A DNA stretch of 64,000 nt from Pseudomonadota bacterium (GTDB taxonomy: Bacteria > Pseudomonadota > Alphaproteobacteria > Rhizobiales > Beijerinckiaceae): assembly GCA_021781815.1 (NCBI GenBank), contig JAJXWB010000007.1, positions 95,623 to 159,622 of the forward strand. Direction: 5' to 3'. Shown here piece by piece: positions 16,937 through 26,889 of this stretch. The translations under genes and the position numbers were made by a program. Below the pieces are notes generated by a model. It made no database searches. It worked only from the letters and a program-made list of their open reading frames with translations, and was not told the origin of the DNA. The first letter of the stretch is position 1. Every line of letters starts with the position of its first letter.

Positions 16937-18448
16937 ATGTCGGTTCAGGCGCTGCACAGGCGGGCTTATCTCGGCCTCGACACCGCGCGACGCGATGCCG
17001 CGCATTTCATCGACGGCGCCTTCACGCAGGGGACGACTGGCAAGAACTGGGAAAACCGCACGCCCCTGGACAACAGCCTGATCGGCCGCGTCCCCGAGGG
17101 CGGGCGCGCGGAGATCGACGCCGCGGTCCGCGCCGCCAAAGCGGCGCTTGACGGCCCATGGGGGCGGATGACCGTGGCTGAGCGCACGGACCTGCTGTCG
17201 GCCGTCGCCGACGAGATCAACGCGCGTTTCGATGAATTTCTCGCCGCCGAATGTCTCGACACCGGCAAGCCCTACGGTCTTGCTTCACATATCGACATTC
17301 CTCGCGCCGCGGCGAATTTCAAGATGTTCGCCGATACGGTCAAGACCCTGTCGACGGAAACATTCGTCATGCCGACGCCCGACGGCGCGGGCGCGATCAA
17401 CTATGCGCTGCGGCGGCCCAAGGGCGTGATCGCCGTCATCTCGCCCTGGAACCTGCCGCTGCTGCTCATGACCTGGAAGGTCGGCCCCGCGCTCGCATGC
17501 GGCAACACCGTCGTCGTCAAGCCGTCGGAGGAGACCCCGCTCACCGCGACGCTGCTCGGCGAAGTGATGAACAAGGTCGGCGCGCCAAAGGGCGTTTACA
17601 ATGTCGTGCACGGGTTTGGCCCCGGCTCCGCCGGCGAATTCCTGACGCAGCATCCCCTCGTCAACGGCGTGACGTTCACCGGAGAGACGCGCACCGGCGA
17701 GGCGATCATGCGGCAGGCCGCGCTTGGCGTCCGTCAGGTGTCCTTCGAACTCGGCGGCAAGAATCCCGCGATCGTCTTCGCCGATTGCGATCTCGACAAG
17801 GCGATCGAGGGCACGATGCGTTCCGCTTTCGCCAATTGCGGACAGGTATGTCTCGGCACAGAGCGCATCTATGTCGAACGCCCGATCTTCGACGCCTTTG
17901 TCGCCCGTCTGAAGGCCGGCGCGGAAGGCCTTCGTCTCGGACGCCCGGAGGATCCCTCGACCAATCTCGGCCCGCTGATCAGCCAGGAACACCGCACCAA
18001 GGTCTTGTCGTATTACCGGAAAGCGATCGAGGAGGGAGCGACTGTCGTCACGGGCGGCGGCGCAGCGGACATGCCCGGCGACCTCGCACAGGGCGCCTGG
18101 GTGCAGCCGACGATCTGGACAGGCCTCACCGACGATGCGTCGGTCGTCAACGAAGAGATTTTCGGGCCGTGCTGCCACATCCGGCCCTTCGATACAGAAG
18201 GGGAGGCGATCCGCCTCGCCAACGCGACGCCCTACGGCCTGGCCGCGGCGGTGTGGACGGAAAATCTCTCGCGCGCCCACCGCGTCGCCGCGCAAATGGA
18301 CGTCGGCGTCTGCTGGGTGAATTCCTGGTTCCTGCGCGATCTGCGCACGGCCTTCGGCGGCGCTAAGCAATCGGGCATCGGCCGCGAGGGCGGCCTTCAT
18401 TCGCTCGAATTCTACACCGAACTCTCGAATGTCTGCATCAAACTCTGA
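16937..18448 (+). CDS. dmpC: 2-hydroxymuconic semialdehyde dehydrogenase (DmpC)
   Basis: This 503-residue aldehyde dehydrogenase oxidises 2-hydroxymuconic semialdehyde to 4-oxalocrotonate with NAD. Family motifs are all present: VISPWNLPLLLMTWK, the FTGETRTGEAI nucleotide loop, catalytic Glu in FELGGKNPAIVF, catalytic Cys in NCGQVCLGTERIY and the late EEIFGPCCHI. It is preceded by GAGAGGGGC and by the two palindromes. Its position before dmpE-dmpI and after the catechol dioxygenase gives the specific call; sequence alone would only say ALDH. Confidence 0.93.
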   Translation: MSVQALHRRAYLGLDTARRDAAHFIDGAFTQGTTGKNWENRTPLDNSLIGRVPEGGRAEIDAAVRAAKAALDGPWGRMTVAERTDLLSAVADEINARFDEFLAAECLDTGKPYGLASHIDIPRAAANFKMFADTVKTLSTETFVMPTPDGAGAINYALRRPKGVIAVISPWNLPLLLMTWKVGPALACGNTVVVKPSEETPLTATLLGEVMNKVGAPKGVYNVVHGFGPGSAGEFLTQHPLVNGVTFTGETRTGEAIMRQAALGVRQVSFELGGKNPAIVFADCDLDKAIEGTMRSAFANCGQVCLGTERIYVERPIFDAFVARLKAGAEGLRLGRPEDPSTNLGPLISQEHRTKVLSYYRKAIEEGATVVTGGGAADMPGDLAQGAWVQPTIWTGLTDDASVVNEEIFGPCCHIRPFDTEGEAIRLANATPYGLAAAVWTENLSRAHRVAAQMDVGVCWVNSWFLRDLRTAFGGAKQSGIGREGGLHSLEFYTELSNVCIKL

Positions 18449-18475
18449 AGCAATCAAGTCAGGAAGGATTCCTTA

Positions 18476-19270
18476 GTGACGGATGAGACGGTCAATCGCG
18501 TCGCCGACACGATTTTCGAGGCGCATCGTTCCGGCGCGCCCTGCGCTCCGGTGCGCGACCTGCTGCCAGCGGGCGCCCTCGCACAGGCTTACGCGGCGCA
18601 GGAGATCAACACGAGGCGCTGGCTGTCCGCCGGGCGCAGGCTCGTCGGCCGCAAGATCGGCTTGACGTCCCTCGCCGTGCAAAGACAACTCGGCGTAGAT
18701 CAGCCCGATTACGGCATGCTGTTCGACGACATGTGCATTCCCGACGGATGGGAAATCGGCCATGAACGCCTGATCCAGCCAAAGGTCGAGGCCGAAGTCG
18801 CATTCGTTCTCGGCCGCGATCTCGACGACGAGACGATCACGATCGCTGACGTGATCCGCGCCGTCGAATTCACGCTGCCGTCGATCGAGATCGTCGATTC
18901 GCGCATCGCCGACTGGAAAATCGGCATTCTCGATACGATCGCCGACAATGCGTCATCCGGTCTCTACGTCCTCGGGGGCTCGCCGAAAAAACTCGCCGAT
19001 CTCGATTTGCGCATGGCCGGCATGGTCATGGAAAGCAATGGCGAGCCGATTTCGGTCGGCGTCGGAGCGGCTTGCCTGGGCGATCCGCTGTCCGCCGTCT
19101 GGTGGCTCGCCCGGACGATGGCGCGGGTGGGGCGGCCGCTGAAAGCCGGCGACACCGTCATGTCCGGGGCGCTTGGGCCGATGGCGCCAGTGAGATGGGG
19201 CGACGTGGTCGAGGCGCGCATCGCCGGGCTTGGATCGGTCCGCGCGGCTTTCGCCGGAGGTAAGGCATAA
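18476..19270 (+). CDS. dmpE: 2-oxopent-4-enoate hydratase (DmpE/MhpD)
   Basis: The 264-residue hydratase adds water to 2-hydroxypenta-2,4-dienoate, giving 4-hydroxy-2-oxovalerate. The fold of the FAH/MhpD family is shown by [12 protein letters not shown], a metal-binding E-V-E-x-A-type block ([12 protein letters not shown]) and [11 protein letters not shown]. It starts with GTG 18476, spaced well from AGGAAGG. Its paralogue DmpH is three genes downstream; the MGLTS-type start of the latter and the gene order separate the two roles. The stop overlaps the dmpF start. Confidence 0.92.
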   Translation: MTDETVNRVADTIFEAHRSGAPCAPVRDLLPAGALAQAYAAQEINTRRWLSAGRRLVGRKIGLTSLAVQRQLGVDQPDYGMLFDDMCIPDGWEIGHERLIQPKVEAEVAFVLGRDLDDETITIADVIRAVEFTLPSIEIVDSRIADWKIGILDTIADNASSGLYVLGGSPKKLADLDLRMAGMVMESNGEPISVGVGAACLGDPLSAVWWLARTMARVGRPLKAGDTVMSGALGPMAPVRWGDVVEARIAGLGSVRAAFAGGKA

Positions 19271-20211
19271 TGACGAAAATTCCCTGCGCAATTATCGGAC
19301 CCGGCAACATCGGCGCCGATCTGATGATCAAGATCATGCGCACATCGCAGCATCTCGAGGTGGGCGCGATGGTCGGCATCGATTCGTCCTCCGACGGGCT
19401 GGCGCGCGCCAGACGGCTCGGCGTGCCGACGACTCATGAAGGCGTCGAGGGTCTCCTCAAGCTGCCCAACTACAAGGACATCAAAATCGTCTTCGATGCG
19501 ACGTCCGCTGGCGCTCACGTTCATAACAACGCGCTGTTGCAGAAGGACGGAAAGAAGGTGATCGACCTGACGCCGGCCGCGATCGGCCCCTTCACCATTC
19601 CCGTCATCAACGGCGACGCCAATCTCGACGAGCCCAACGTCAATATGGTGACGTGCGGCGGCCAGGCGACGATTCCAATCGTCCATGCCGTGAAACGCGC
19701 GTCGCGGCGCGTGGTGTGGGGCGAAATCGTCGCGTCGATTTCCTCCAGATCGGCTGGGCCCGGCACGCGCGCGAATATCGACGAATTCACCGAGACCACG
19801 TCGAAGGCGATCGAAATTCTGGGAGGCGCAGAACGCGGCAAGGCGATCATCATCCTCAATCCCGCCGATCCGCCGCTGATCATGCGCGACACCATATTCA
19901 CCCTGTCCCAGGGCGGGTCGCAGGAAGAGATCGAGAAATCGATCCTGGACATGGTCTCCGCCGTGCAGAAATACGTCCCCGGCTATCGATTGAAGCAGAA
20001 GGTGCAGTTTGAGCATATCGGCGACAACGCCCCGGTGCGCATCCCCGGCGTCGGTCCTGTCTCCGGGCTCAAGACCACCGTCCTGCTCGAGGTCGAGGGC
20101 GCGGCCCATTATCTGCCGGCCTACGCGGGCAATCTCGACATCATGACATCGGCGGCGCTGACGACCGCCGATCGCTGGGCGAGCCGGCAATTGGCGAAGG
20201 AGGCCGCGTGA
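19270..20211 (+). CDS. dmpF: acetaldehyde dehydrogenase, acylating (DmpF)
   Basis: DmpF converts acetaldehyde, CoA and NAD to acetyl-CoA. It forms a channelling complex with the aldolase DmpG, encoded next. The 313-residue protein has an N-terminal Rossmann motif ([12 protein letters not shown]) and the catalytic Cys129 in [10 protein letters not shown]. The ATG overlaps the last base of the dmpE stop, and its own TGA overlaps the dmpG ATG by one base. Size and motifs match the family closely. Confidence 0.97.
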   Translation: MTKIPCAIIGPGNIGADLMIKIMRTSQHLEVGAMVGIDSSSDGLARARRLGVPTTHEGVEGLLKLPNYKDIKIVFDATSAGAHVHNNALLQKDGKKVIDLTPAAIGPFTIPVINGDANLDEPNVNMVTCGGQATIPIVHAVKRASRRVVWGEIVASISSRSAGPGTRANIDEFTETTSKAIEILGGAERGKAIIILNPADPPLIMRDTIFTLSQGGSQEEIEKSILDMVSAVQKYVPGYRLKQKVQFEHIGDNAPVRIPGVGPVSGLKTTVLLEVEGAAHYLPAYAGNLDIMTSAALTTADRWASRQLAKEAA

Positions 20212-21251
20212 TGGCGCGCCCAAACAGGAACAAGCTCTATGTGCAGGACGTGACGCTGCGTGACGGCATGCACTCGATCCGTCACCAGTACAGTCTCGAT
20301 TCCGTGCGCAAGATTGCGCGCGTGCTCGACGCGGCGCGGGTCGATGCGATTGAAATCTGTCACGGTGATGGAATTACCGGCTCGACGTTCAATTACGGGT
20401 TTGGCGCCCATGACGATTCCGAATGGATCGAAGCGGTCGCCGCCGAATGCCGGCATGCGGCCGTGACCGTCCTCCTCATCCCGGGCATCGGCACTGTCCA
20501 CGATCTCAAGTCGATGTATGCAGCCGGCGCTCGAAGCGTGCGCGTCGCCACGCATTGCACCGAAGCGGACGTTTCCAGGCAGCACATCGAGGCCGCGCGC
20601 GGTCTCGGCATGGATACGGTCGGATTTCTGATGATGGCGCATATGGCGCCGCCCGAGAAGCTGGTCGAGCAGGCGCTGCTGATGGAAAGTTATGGCGCGG
20701 AATGCGTCTATGTCACGGACTCCGCCGGCGCCTTGTTGCCAATCCAATATTCGGACCGCGTGACAGCGTTGCGCGGCGCGCTGAAACCGGAAACCGAAAT
20801 CGGCGTACATACCCACCACAATCTCACGCTCGGCGTCGCCAACGCCATCGCCGGCGTCGAGGCGGGCGCGGTGCGGGTCGACGCTTCGCTCGCGGGCATG
20901 GGCGCGGGCGCCGGCAACGCGCCGCTCGAAGCGCTCATCGCGGTGCTCGAACGCATGGGCGTCGAAACGGGATGCGATCTTCACATGCTGATGGACGCCG
21001 CCGATGATCTCGTGCGCCCGCTGCAGGACCGGCCGGTGCGCGTCGACCGCGAAAGTCTGTCGCTCGGCTATGCTGGCGTCTATTCGAGCTTTCTGCGCCA
21101 TGCGGAAAACGCCTCGAAGCTGTATGGCGTCGATGCCCGCGATATCCTGACCGAACTCGGACGCCGCCGCATGGTCGGCGGCCAGGAGGACATGATCGTC
21201 GACGTCGCTCTCGATCTTCTCAAGCAACGCGAAGCGGGAGTCGCCGCGTAA
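20211..21251 (+). CDS. dmpG: 4-hydroxy-2-oxovalerate aldolase (DmpG)
   Basis: DmpG is a Mn-dependent aldolase that splits 4-hydroxy-2-oxovalerate into pyruvate and acetaldehyde, which is handed to DmpF. The 346-residue protein has the HMG-CoA-lyase-like TIM barrel: [14 protein letters not shown] holds the catalytic Arg/Asp pair, and [16 protein letters not shown] holds the metal-binding His residues. ATG 20211 is preferred over GTG 20208 because GAAGGAGG sits 7 bp before it. It overlaps dmpF and dmpH, so the EFGH genes are probably translated together. Confidence 0.97.
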   Translation: MARPNRNKLYVQDVTLRDGMHSIRHQYSLDSVRKIARVLDAARVDAIEICHGDGITGSTFNYGFGAHDDSEWIEAVAAECRHAAVTVLLIPGIGTVHDLKSMYAAGARSVRVATHCTEADVSRQHIEAARGLGMDTVGFLMMAHMAPPEKLVEQALLMESYGAECVYVTDSAGALLPIQYSDRVTALRGALKPETEIGVHTHHNLTLGVANAIAGVEAGAVRVDASLAGMGAGAGNAPLEALIAVLERMGVETGCDLHMLMDAADDLVRPLQDRPVRVDRESLSLGYAGVYSSFLRHAENASKLYGVDARDILTELGRRRMVGGQEDMIVDVALDLLKQREAGVAA

Positions 21252-22018
21252 TGACCGACATTGCGAAATCGGCGGAGATCGTCGACACGGCCGCCCGCAC
21301 AGCCACGGCGATCGCGCAGTTCACCGACAGCGCGCCGCTCGGTGTCGCCGAAGCCTATCAGATCCAGGCGAAGTCGATCGATCATCGGCTGGCGCGCGGC
21401 GAAACGATGGCCGGCGTCAAGATGGGCCTCACGTCGCGCGCAAAGATGGCGCAGGTCGGCGTGCACGAGGTGATCTGGGGCCGCCTCACCGATGCGATGC
21501 GCCTTGAGGAAGGCGGCGCGCTGTCGCGCAAGCGATACGTGCATCCGCGCATCGAGCCGGAACTCGCCTATCTCCTGAAGGCGCCGCTGGCGGGCGAAGT
21601 CTCGGCGGCCGAAGCATTGTGCGCGGTCGAGGCGATCGCGCCCGCGATGGAGATCATCGACTCGCGCTATCGCAATTTCAAATTCGCGCTCGCCGACGTG
21701 ATCGCGGACAATTCCTCGTCCTCGGGTTTCGTCATCGGTCCATGGTCCCGCCCTGACCGGGACTGCTCCAATCTCGGACTCGTCATGGAAGTAAATGGCC
21801 GCACGGTCGAACTGGGCTCGACGGCGGCGATTCTGGGCGATCCGATCCGTTCGCTGGTGGCTGCGGCCCGTCTCGCGGGGCCGTCGCTCGGCGGGCTGAA
21901 GGCGGGCTGGATCGTCCTCGCCGGCGGCGCGACAGCCGCGCATTCGCTCGCCGTGGGCGAACATGTGCGAACCGTCATCCAGAACGTCGGCGCCGTTTCG
22001 ATCCGTGTGGAGGAATAA
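21251..22018 (+). CDS. dmpH: 4-oxalocrotonate decarboxylase (DmpH)
   Basis: This 255-residue FAH-like enzyme decarboxylates 2-oxo-3-hexenedioate to 2-hydroxypenta-2,4-dienoate and works in complex with the hydratase DmpE. Signatures are GVKMGLTSRAKM, a metal-site block HPRIEPELAYLL and MEIIDSRYRNFKF. It resembles DmpE throughout, as expected for the pair, but its place next to dmpI and its N-terminal residues fit DmpH. It starts on the last base of dmpG. Confidence 0.93.
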   Translation: MTDIAKSAEIVDTAARTATAIAQFTDSAPLGVAEAYQIQAKSIDHRLARGETMAGVKMGLTSRAKMAQVGVHEVIWGRLTDAMRLEEGGALSRKRYVHPRIEPELAYLLKAPLAGEVSAAEALCAVEAIAPAMEIIDSRYRNFKFALADVIADNSSSSGFVIGPWSRPDRDCSNLGLVMEVNGRTVELGSTAAILGDPIRSLVAAARLAGPSLGGLKAGWIVLAGGATAAHSLAVGEHVRTVIQNVGAVSIRVEE

Positions 22019-22021
22019 GAC

Positions 22022-22222
22022 ATGCCGATCGTCGAAATCACGATGATTGAAGGCCGCACGCCAGCAGCCAAGCGCCGGCTGATCGAAAAGGTCACCGACG
22101 CGATTGTCGACGCCGTCGAGGCGCCTCGCGAGTCCGTCCGCATCATACTTCGCGAAATCCCCGGCCTGCATTTCGGAGTCGCAGGAAAGACCAAGGAAAA
22201 GCCGGAAGCGGCGGGGTCATAA
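22022..22222 (+). CDS. dmpI: 4-oxalocrotonate tautomerase (DmpI)
   Basis: The 66-residue product begins MPIVEITMIEGR. Removal of Met exposes Pro1, the catalytic base that moves the double bond of 4-oxalocrotonate. Arg residues at the expected positions (GRTPAAKRRLIEKV) complete the site. It is a little longer at the C-terminus (KPEAAGS) than the classical 62-residue enzyme. It follows dmpH by 3 bp and is 34 bp before the transporter genes. Confidence 0.93.
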   Translation: MPIVEITMIEGRTPAAKRRLIEKVTDAIVDAVEAPRESVRIILREIPGLHFGVAGKTKEKPEAAGS

Positions 22223-22256
22223 GTCACCAAACCAGACTGCAAGGGAGGCAACCAGA

Positions 22257-23528
22257 ATGGCGCTACACATCATTGGCCGACGCCGCTTCATGGCGTCAGG
22301 CGCGGCGACGCTCGCCGCGACGACGTTCGCCCGCACTGCTTTTGCGGCGCCCCGAACGATCAAGATCGGTCTCGTCGTTCCGCAGACCGGCCCGCTTGCC
22401 ATTTTCTCGGAGCAGGTTCCGTGGGTGATCGACCAGGTGAAGCAGGCGACCGGCGGCAAGGTCGTCGTCAATGGCGCCGCGCATCCTCTGGAGATAATTC
22501 TTCGCGACAGCCAGTCCAATCCCAATCGCGCCGCCGAAGTCGCAAAAAATCTCATTCTGCAGGAGAAGGTCGATATCCTTACGGCCTGCGCGACGCCGGA
22601 GACAGTCAACCCGGTCGCCGACCAGTGCGAACTGGCCGGGGTTCCGTGCCTGTCGGATGACGCGCCGCTCGAACCCTATTTCTTTGGCCGCCACGGCGAC
22701 CCGAAGAAGGGCTTCGACTGGACGTACCATTTCTTCTTCAGTGCGACCAACCTTGCCGACTCTTATTTCGCGTCGTGGGATAAGTTGCCGACCAACAAGG
22801 TAGTCGGCGCATTGTGGCCCAACGACAACGACGGCCAGGCGTTCTCGAAGATATTCACCGACCTCGCCGCGAAGAAGGGGTACAGGGTCGTCGACCCAGG
22901 CCGCTTCGATCTTCCGTCCGGCAATTACACCGCGCAGATCGCCGCCTTCAAGGCGGCCGGCGCCGAGATCGTCGCCGGCGTCCTGCCGCCCCCGGAATTC
23001 ACGGCGTTTTCGAGCAGCGCTGCGCAACAGAATTTCCGCCCCAGGATCGTGGCGATGGCAAAGGCCACGGAATTTCCCGCCGCGGTCGAACCGCTCGGCG
23101 CGCGCGCGCTCGGTTTGTCGGTCGAGGTCTGGTGGTCGCCGACGCATCCTTACAAGTCCGGTCTGACCGGCCAGACTTCGCAGGAATTGGCGGACGCCTA
23201 CGAAAAGGCGAGCGGCAAGCAATGGTCGATGCCGCTTGGTTTCCGTCATGCCCTGTTCGAGGTCGCGCTTGACGCGCTCAAGCGCACGAAAAACGTCGAC
23301 GATCCTGCATCGATCCGCGATGCGATCGCGCAGACCGACTATGCGTCAATTGTTGGACCGATCAATTTCCGGAAGGGACCGTTCCCCAATACGTGCCGCA
23401 CTCCTCTGGTGATCGGGCAATGGCAGAAGGGCAAGAAATTCCCGCTGGAACTGGTCAACGTCGACAATTCGACCGCTACCGACATACCGGTCGGAGCCAG
23501 GATGGCGCCTATCTCCTATGGCAGTTGA
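22257..23528 (+). CDS. HAAT-type periplasmic binding protein of the phenol-linked ABC importer
   Basis: The 423-residue precursor has a Tat-like signal (GRRRFMASGAATLAATTF, cut likely after AFA) and the LivJ/AmiC-type fold start IKIGLVVPQTGPLAIF. This family captures branched-chain amino acids, amides, urea or aromatic acids. It is the first of five transporter genes that continue the dmp operon without a break, so the ligand is probably an aromatic compound or something made from one. CAAGGGAGGC precedes the ATG. Its 3' end overlaps the ATPase gene by 11 bp. Confidence 0.88.
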   Translation: MALHIIGRRRFMASGAATLAATTFARTAFAAPRTIKIGLVVPQTGPLAIFSEQVPWVIDQVKQATGGKVVVNGAAHPLEIILRDSQSNPNRAAEVAKNLILQEKVDILTACATPETVNPVADQCELAGVPCLSDDAPLEPYFFGRHGDPKKGFDWTYHFFFSATNLADSYFASWDKLPTNKVVGALWPNDNDGQAFSKIFTDLAAKKGYRVVDPGRFDLPSGNYTAQIAAFKAAGAEIVAGVLPPPEFTAFSSSAAQQNFRPRIVAMAKATEFPAAVEPLGARALGLSVEVWWSPTHPYKSGLTGQTSQELADAYEKASGKQWSMPLGFRHALFEVALDALKRTKNVDDPASIRDAIAQTDYASIVGPINFRKGPFPNTCRTPLVIGQWQKGKKFPLELVNVDNSTATDIPVGARMAPISYGS

Positions 23529-24276
23529 CGCGCAAGGTCGCCCGCGCCACGAAGAGGCGCGGGCGCCAGTCCTCGAACTGCGCGATCTGTCGATCCGGTT
23601 TGGCGGATTGCGCGTCATCGAGAATCTCCATCTCGAGGTTCAGCGCGGCGAGATTCTCGGCGTGCTCGGCCCGAACGGCGCCGGCAAAAGCACGCTGTTC
23701 AATCTGATCGCAGGCGTGCTGGCGCCGACCGCGGGCGCGATCTTCTTTGGCGGTCGCAATATAACGACCATGAATGTCTGGAGCCGGCGCCGGATCGGGA
23801 TTGGCCGCACCTATCAAATTCCGAAGCCGTTCGCGCATATGAGCGTTTTCGAGAATGTCCTCGTCGCGGCGGCGCACGGCGGAGGGCGCGCAATTCGGCT
23901 TTCCCGCGCCGAGGCGATGGACGTGCTTGAAGCGACGGGGCTTGCCGACCGGATGACGTCGATGGCCGGGCAATTGTCCCTGCTCGACCTCAAGCGGCTG
24001 GAACTCGCCAGGGCGATCGCCGGGCGTCCCGACCTGCTGCTGCTCGATGAAATCGCCGGCGGACTGACGGAGGCCGAATGCGACGATCTGCTGGCGTTGC
24101 TGAAGAAGATCAGCGACCACGGCGCCACCATCGTCTGGGTCGAGCACGTGCTTCATGCGCTCAAGCGGGCGGCGAGCCGCCTCGCGGTGCTCTATTCCGG
24201 CTCGATCATCGCGGAAGGGGCGCCGGAGGACATTCTGGCGGATGACCGCGTTCGGGAGATTTACCTAGGCGCATAA
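23518..24276 (+). CDS. LivG-type ABC ATPase
   Basis: The 252-residue ATPase has Walker [10 protein letters not shown], a Q-loop region with the LivG-typical long insertion (RTYQIPKPF), a degenerate signature region ([16 protein letters not shown]) and Walker [11 protein letters not shown]. It pairs with the second ATPase downstream in the inner-membrane complex that takes ligand from the binding protein. The normal LSGGQ signature reads LSLLDLK here, a common variation in this family branch. It overlaps the previous gene. Confidence 0.92.
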   Translation: MAVDAQGRPRHEEARAPVLELRDLSIRFGGLRVIENLHLEVQRGEILGVLGPNGAGKSTLFNLIAGVLAPTAGAIFFGGRNITTMNVWSRRRIGIGRTYQIPKPFAHMSVFENVLVAAAHGGGRAIRLSRAEAMDVLEATGLADRMTSMAGQLSLLDLKRLELARAIAGRPDLLLLDEIAGGLTEAECDDLLALLKKISDHGATIVWVEHVLHALKRAASRLAVLYSGSIIAEGAPEDILADDRVREIYLGA

Positions 24277-24302
24277 AATCGCCCGGACGCATGAGAGAAG
24301 CA

Positions 24303-25016
24303 ATGAGTGGCGCGGACGACGAACCTCTGAGGGTTGAAAAGCTCAACGTCTACTATGGGCAGTTCCGTGCCGTTCACGACATCGACCTGACGGTCGCCGC
24401 CGGAGAAATCGTGTCGGTGATCGGCGCCAACGGGGCTGGGAAAACGTCCTTCCTCAAGGCGATCATGCAGCAGGCGGATCGGGCGGAAGGCTCGATACAC
24501 GCGTTCGGCCTCAACCTCAGGACGATGTCCACGCCGCAGATCGTGGCCGCGGGCGTTGCGCTCGTTCCGGAGGGGCGGCGATTGTTTCCCTCGCTTACCG
24601 TGGCCGAAAACCTTCGGATCGGCTGGGAGATTGGCCGCCGTGGGTCAATTACGCTTGACCGGATCTATAGCTGGTTTCCCGTGTTGGCCGAACGAAGGGA
24701 TCAACCGGCGCGCCGCCTCTCTGGCGGCCAGCAGCAGATGGTCGCCCTCGGCCGGGCGTTGCTCGCCAACCCACGGTTGCTGCTTTGCGACGAGATCAGC
24801 CTTGGCCTTGCGCCGGTCGTCGTCGGCCAGCTTTACGACATCCTTCCCAAGATCCGCGCCGAAGGCATCAGCATGATCGTGATCGAACAGGACGTCGTCC
24901 GGTCGCTCGCTGTCGCCGACAGGTTCTATTGCTTCCTCGAAGGCGCGGTGTCGCTCGTCGGGCGGCCACAGGATGCTAATCGCGACGTCATCATGCGGCA
25001 TTATTTCGGCGGATAG
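24303..25016 (+). CDS. LivF-type ABC ATPase
   Basis: This second ATPase (237 residues from ATG 24303, after AGAGAAG; an ATG at 24291 would add four residues) shows Walker A GANGAGKTS, signature LSGGQQQMVALGRALL and Walker B LLLCDEISLGLAP. Two different ATPases, LivG and LivF, are normal for HAAT importers. It ends 3 bp before the permease gene. Confidence 0.92.
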   Translation: MSGADDEPLRVEKLNVYYGQFRAVHDIDLTVAAGEIVSVIGANGAGKTSFLKAIMQQADRAEGSIHAFGLNLRTMSTPQIVAAGVALVPEGRRLFPSLTVAENLRIGWEIGRRGSITLDRIYSWFPVLAERRDQPARRLSGGQQQMVALGRALLANPRLLLCDEISLGLAPVVVGQLYDILPKIRAEGISMIVIEQDVVRSLAVADRFYCFLEGAVSLVGRPQDANRDVIMRHYFGG

Positions 25017-25019
25017 GCA

Positions 25020-25886
25020 ATGACCATCGATATGCTCAACCAGGCGATACAGGGCGCGCTGATTGGCGGGCTCTATGCGTTGTTCGCCGTCGGCCTGTCG
25101 CTGTCGCTCGGCGTCATCCGCTTCATCAACATCGCGCATGGCGACCTGATCGTCCTCGCCTCGTTTCTTCTGATGTCCCTTTCAGGTCTTCTCGGGCTTT
25201 CGCCGTTCGTCGTCGCGCTCTTCATGCTGCCGCTCGCTTTCGCCGCCGGATATTGGTTGCAGCGGCTGCTGCTGCAGCGCGTCGTCGGCGAAAGCGTGCT
25301 GCCGGTCATTCTCGTCACGTTCGGCCTGTCGATCATGATCCAGAACGGACTCCTGCAAGCTTATGGTCCGGACACGCACAAGCTGCATGGCGGCCAAATC
25401 GAGGTCGCGTCCGTCCACATGTTCGGGCTCTTCGACATCGGATTCTTTCCGCTGGCGGTGTTCTTCACGGCGATCGTGGTGATCGCGGCGCTCGACATTC
25501 TGCTTTACCGGACATCGATCGGCGCGCGCATTCGCGCGGTCGCCGACGATCCCGCAGCGGCCGATCTGATTGGCCTGTCCTCGGGCCGCATGTATGCGAT
25601 CGCAATGGGTGTGGTCGGCATGACGGTGATGCTTGCTGCAAGCTGCATGTCGGTATGGACGAATTTCGATCCGGCGATCGGACCGAGCCGCTTGCTCACC
25701 GCGTTCGAAGCCGTCGTGCTCGGCGGCCTCGGAAGCCTGTGGGGAACGCTGGTCGGCGGCATGGTGCTCGGAATCGCGCAGAATCTTGGCGCGCAAATGG
25801 ACGCCTCATGGCAGATACTGGCGCAGCACCTGATCTTTCTGCTCGTCCTCGTCCTGCGCCCGCGCGGGCTGTTCCCGAAGGCATGA
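25020..25886 (+). CDS. LivH-type permease
   Basis: The 288-residue protein is almost entirely hydrophobic helices (about eight), beginning with QAIQGALIGGLYALFAVGLSL, the usual LivH opening, and containing the cytoplasmic coupling loop around GARIRAVADDPAAADLIG. It forms the translocation path with the LivM-type protein encoded next. It is followed by a 7-bp gap. Confidence 0.92.
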   Translation: MTIDMLNQAIQGALIGGLYALFAVGLSLSLGVIRFINIAHGDLIVLASFLLMSLSGLLGLSPFVVALFMLPLAFAAGYWLQRLLLQRVVGESVLPVILVTFGLSIMIQNGLLQAYGPDTHKLHGGQIEVASVHMFGLFDIGFFPLAVFFTAIVVIAALDILLYRTSIGARIRAVADDPAAADLIGLSSGRMYAIAMGVVGMTVMLAASCMSVWTNFDPAIGPSRLLTAFEAVVLGGLGSLWGTLVGGMVLGIAQNLGAQMDASWQILAQHLIFLLVLVLRPRGLFPKA

Positions 25887-25893
25887 GACCCGC

Positions 25894-26889
25894 ATGACCG
25901 GACGAAATCAATTTATGACCGGGCTTGCGATAACCCGCTTCGCGCTCGTCGCCATCATCCTTGCGCTGGCGGCCGGGCCATGGCTGTTCGATCTCAACCA
26001 GCAGACGCTGCTCACGGAATTCTTCACGCTGCTCGTGCTCGCGCTGATGTGGAATCTGCTCGCCGGTTACGCCGATATCATCACCGTCGGCCAACATGCG
26101 TTTGTCGGCGTCGGCGCCTATGCCTTTTACGGGCTCGCGGTCCTTGCAGACGTCGACATATTTCTGGCTATTCCGATGGCCGCGTTGACGACGCTGCTCG
26201 TCGCGATACCGACGATGGCTATCATCTTCCGCCTGCGCACGGCCTATCTGGCGGTCGGCACATGGGTGGCGGCGGAAGTCATGATGCTGATCGCCGGCAA
26301 GCTGCCGGGGTTCGGCGGCGGCTCGGGAACCAGTCTGCCGATCCCCGTGGTCAAGGCGTTCGGCGCGACATTGTCCGGCCGCGTCTCGACCTTCTACGCG
26401 ATGAGCTTTGCGCTGGCGCTCCTGGCGTTCGGGACGACCTGGATATTCCTGCGGTCACGCGTCGGCCTCGGCCTGACCGCGATGCGGGACAACGAGGAGG
26501 CCGCCGGCGCCGCGGGCGTCGATCTCGTCATGACCCGGATCGTGTGCTTCTTGTGGACCGCGCCGTTTCTTGGTCTTGCTGGCGTTCTGGTCACCCTGCA
26601 GAAGCTGCGCGTTGCGCCCTCCGCCTCGTTCAGCATCACCGACTGGACGATCTACATCATTTTCATCGTCGTCATCGGCGGCATCGGCAGCCTGGAAGGG
26701 CCCGTCATCGGCACGATTCTGTTCTTTCTGTTGCGTGGATATCTGGCCGCCTATGGAACATGGTACCTTATCATCCTGGGCGCAGTTTCGATCGGCGTCA
26801 TCCTGGCCGAGCCGCGCGGCATCTGGGGCGCATGCCGAAGGTGGGGGATTCCCGATCTGGCGCCGGCGTCTCACGGTCCGAAACCTTAG
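25894..26889 (+). CDS. LivM-type permease
   Basis: The 331-residue integral membrane protein has about nine helices and LivM features: LLAGYADIITVGQHAFVGVGAY near residue 55 and a coupling loop GLGLTAMRDNEEAAGAAGVD. It completes the importer and is the last gene of the long phenol/transport unit. No clear intrinsic terminator follows; the next 560 bp hold an IS66 scrap and no whole gene. Confidence 0.92.
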   Translation: MTGRNQFMTGLAITRFALVAIILALAAGPWLFDLNQQTLLTEFFTLLVLALMWNLLAGYADIITVGQHAFVGVGAYAFYGLAVLADVDIFLAIPMAALTTLLVAIPTMAIIFRLRTAYLAVGTWVAAEVMMLIAGKLPGFGGGSGTSLPIPVVKAFGATLSGRVSTFYAMSFALALLAFGTTWIFLRSRVGLGLTAMRDNEEAAGAAGVDLVMTRIVCFLWTAPFLGLAGVLVTLQKLRVAPSASFSITDWTIYIIFIVVIGGIGSLEGPVIGTILFFLLRGYLAAYGTWYLIILGAVSIGVILAEPRGIWGACRRWGIPDLAPASHGPKP

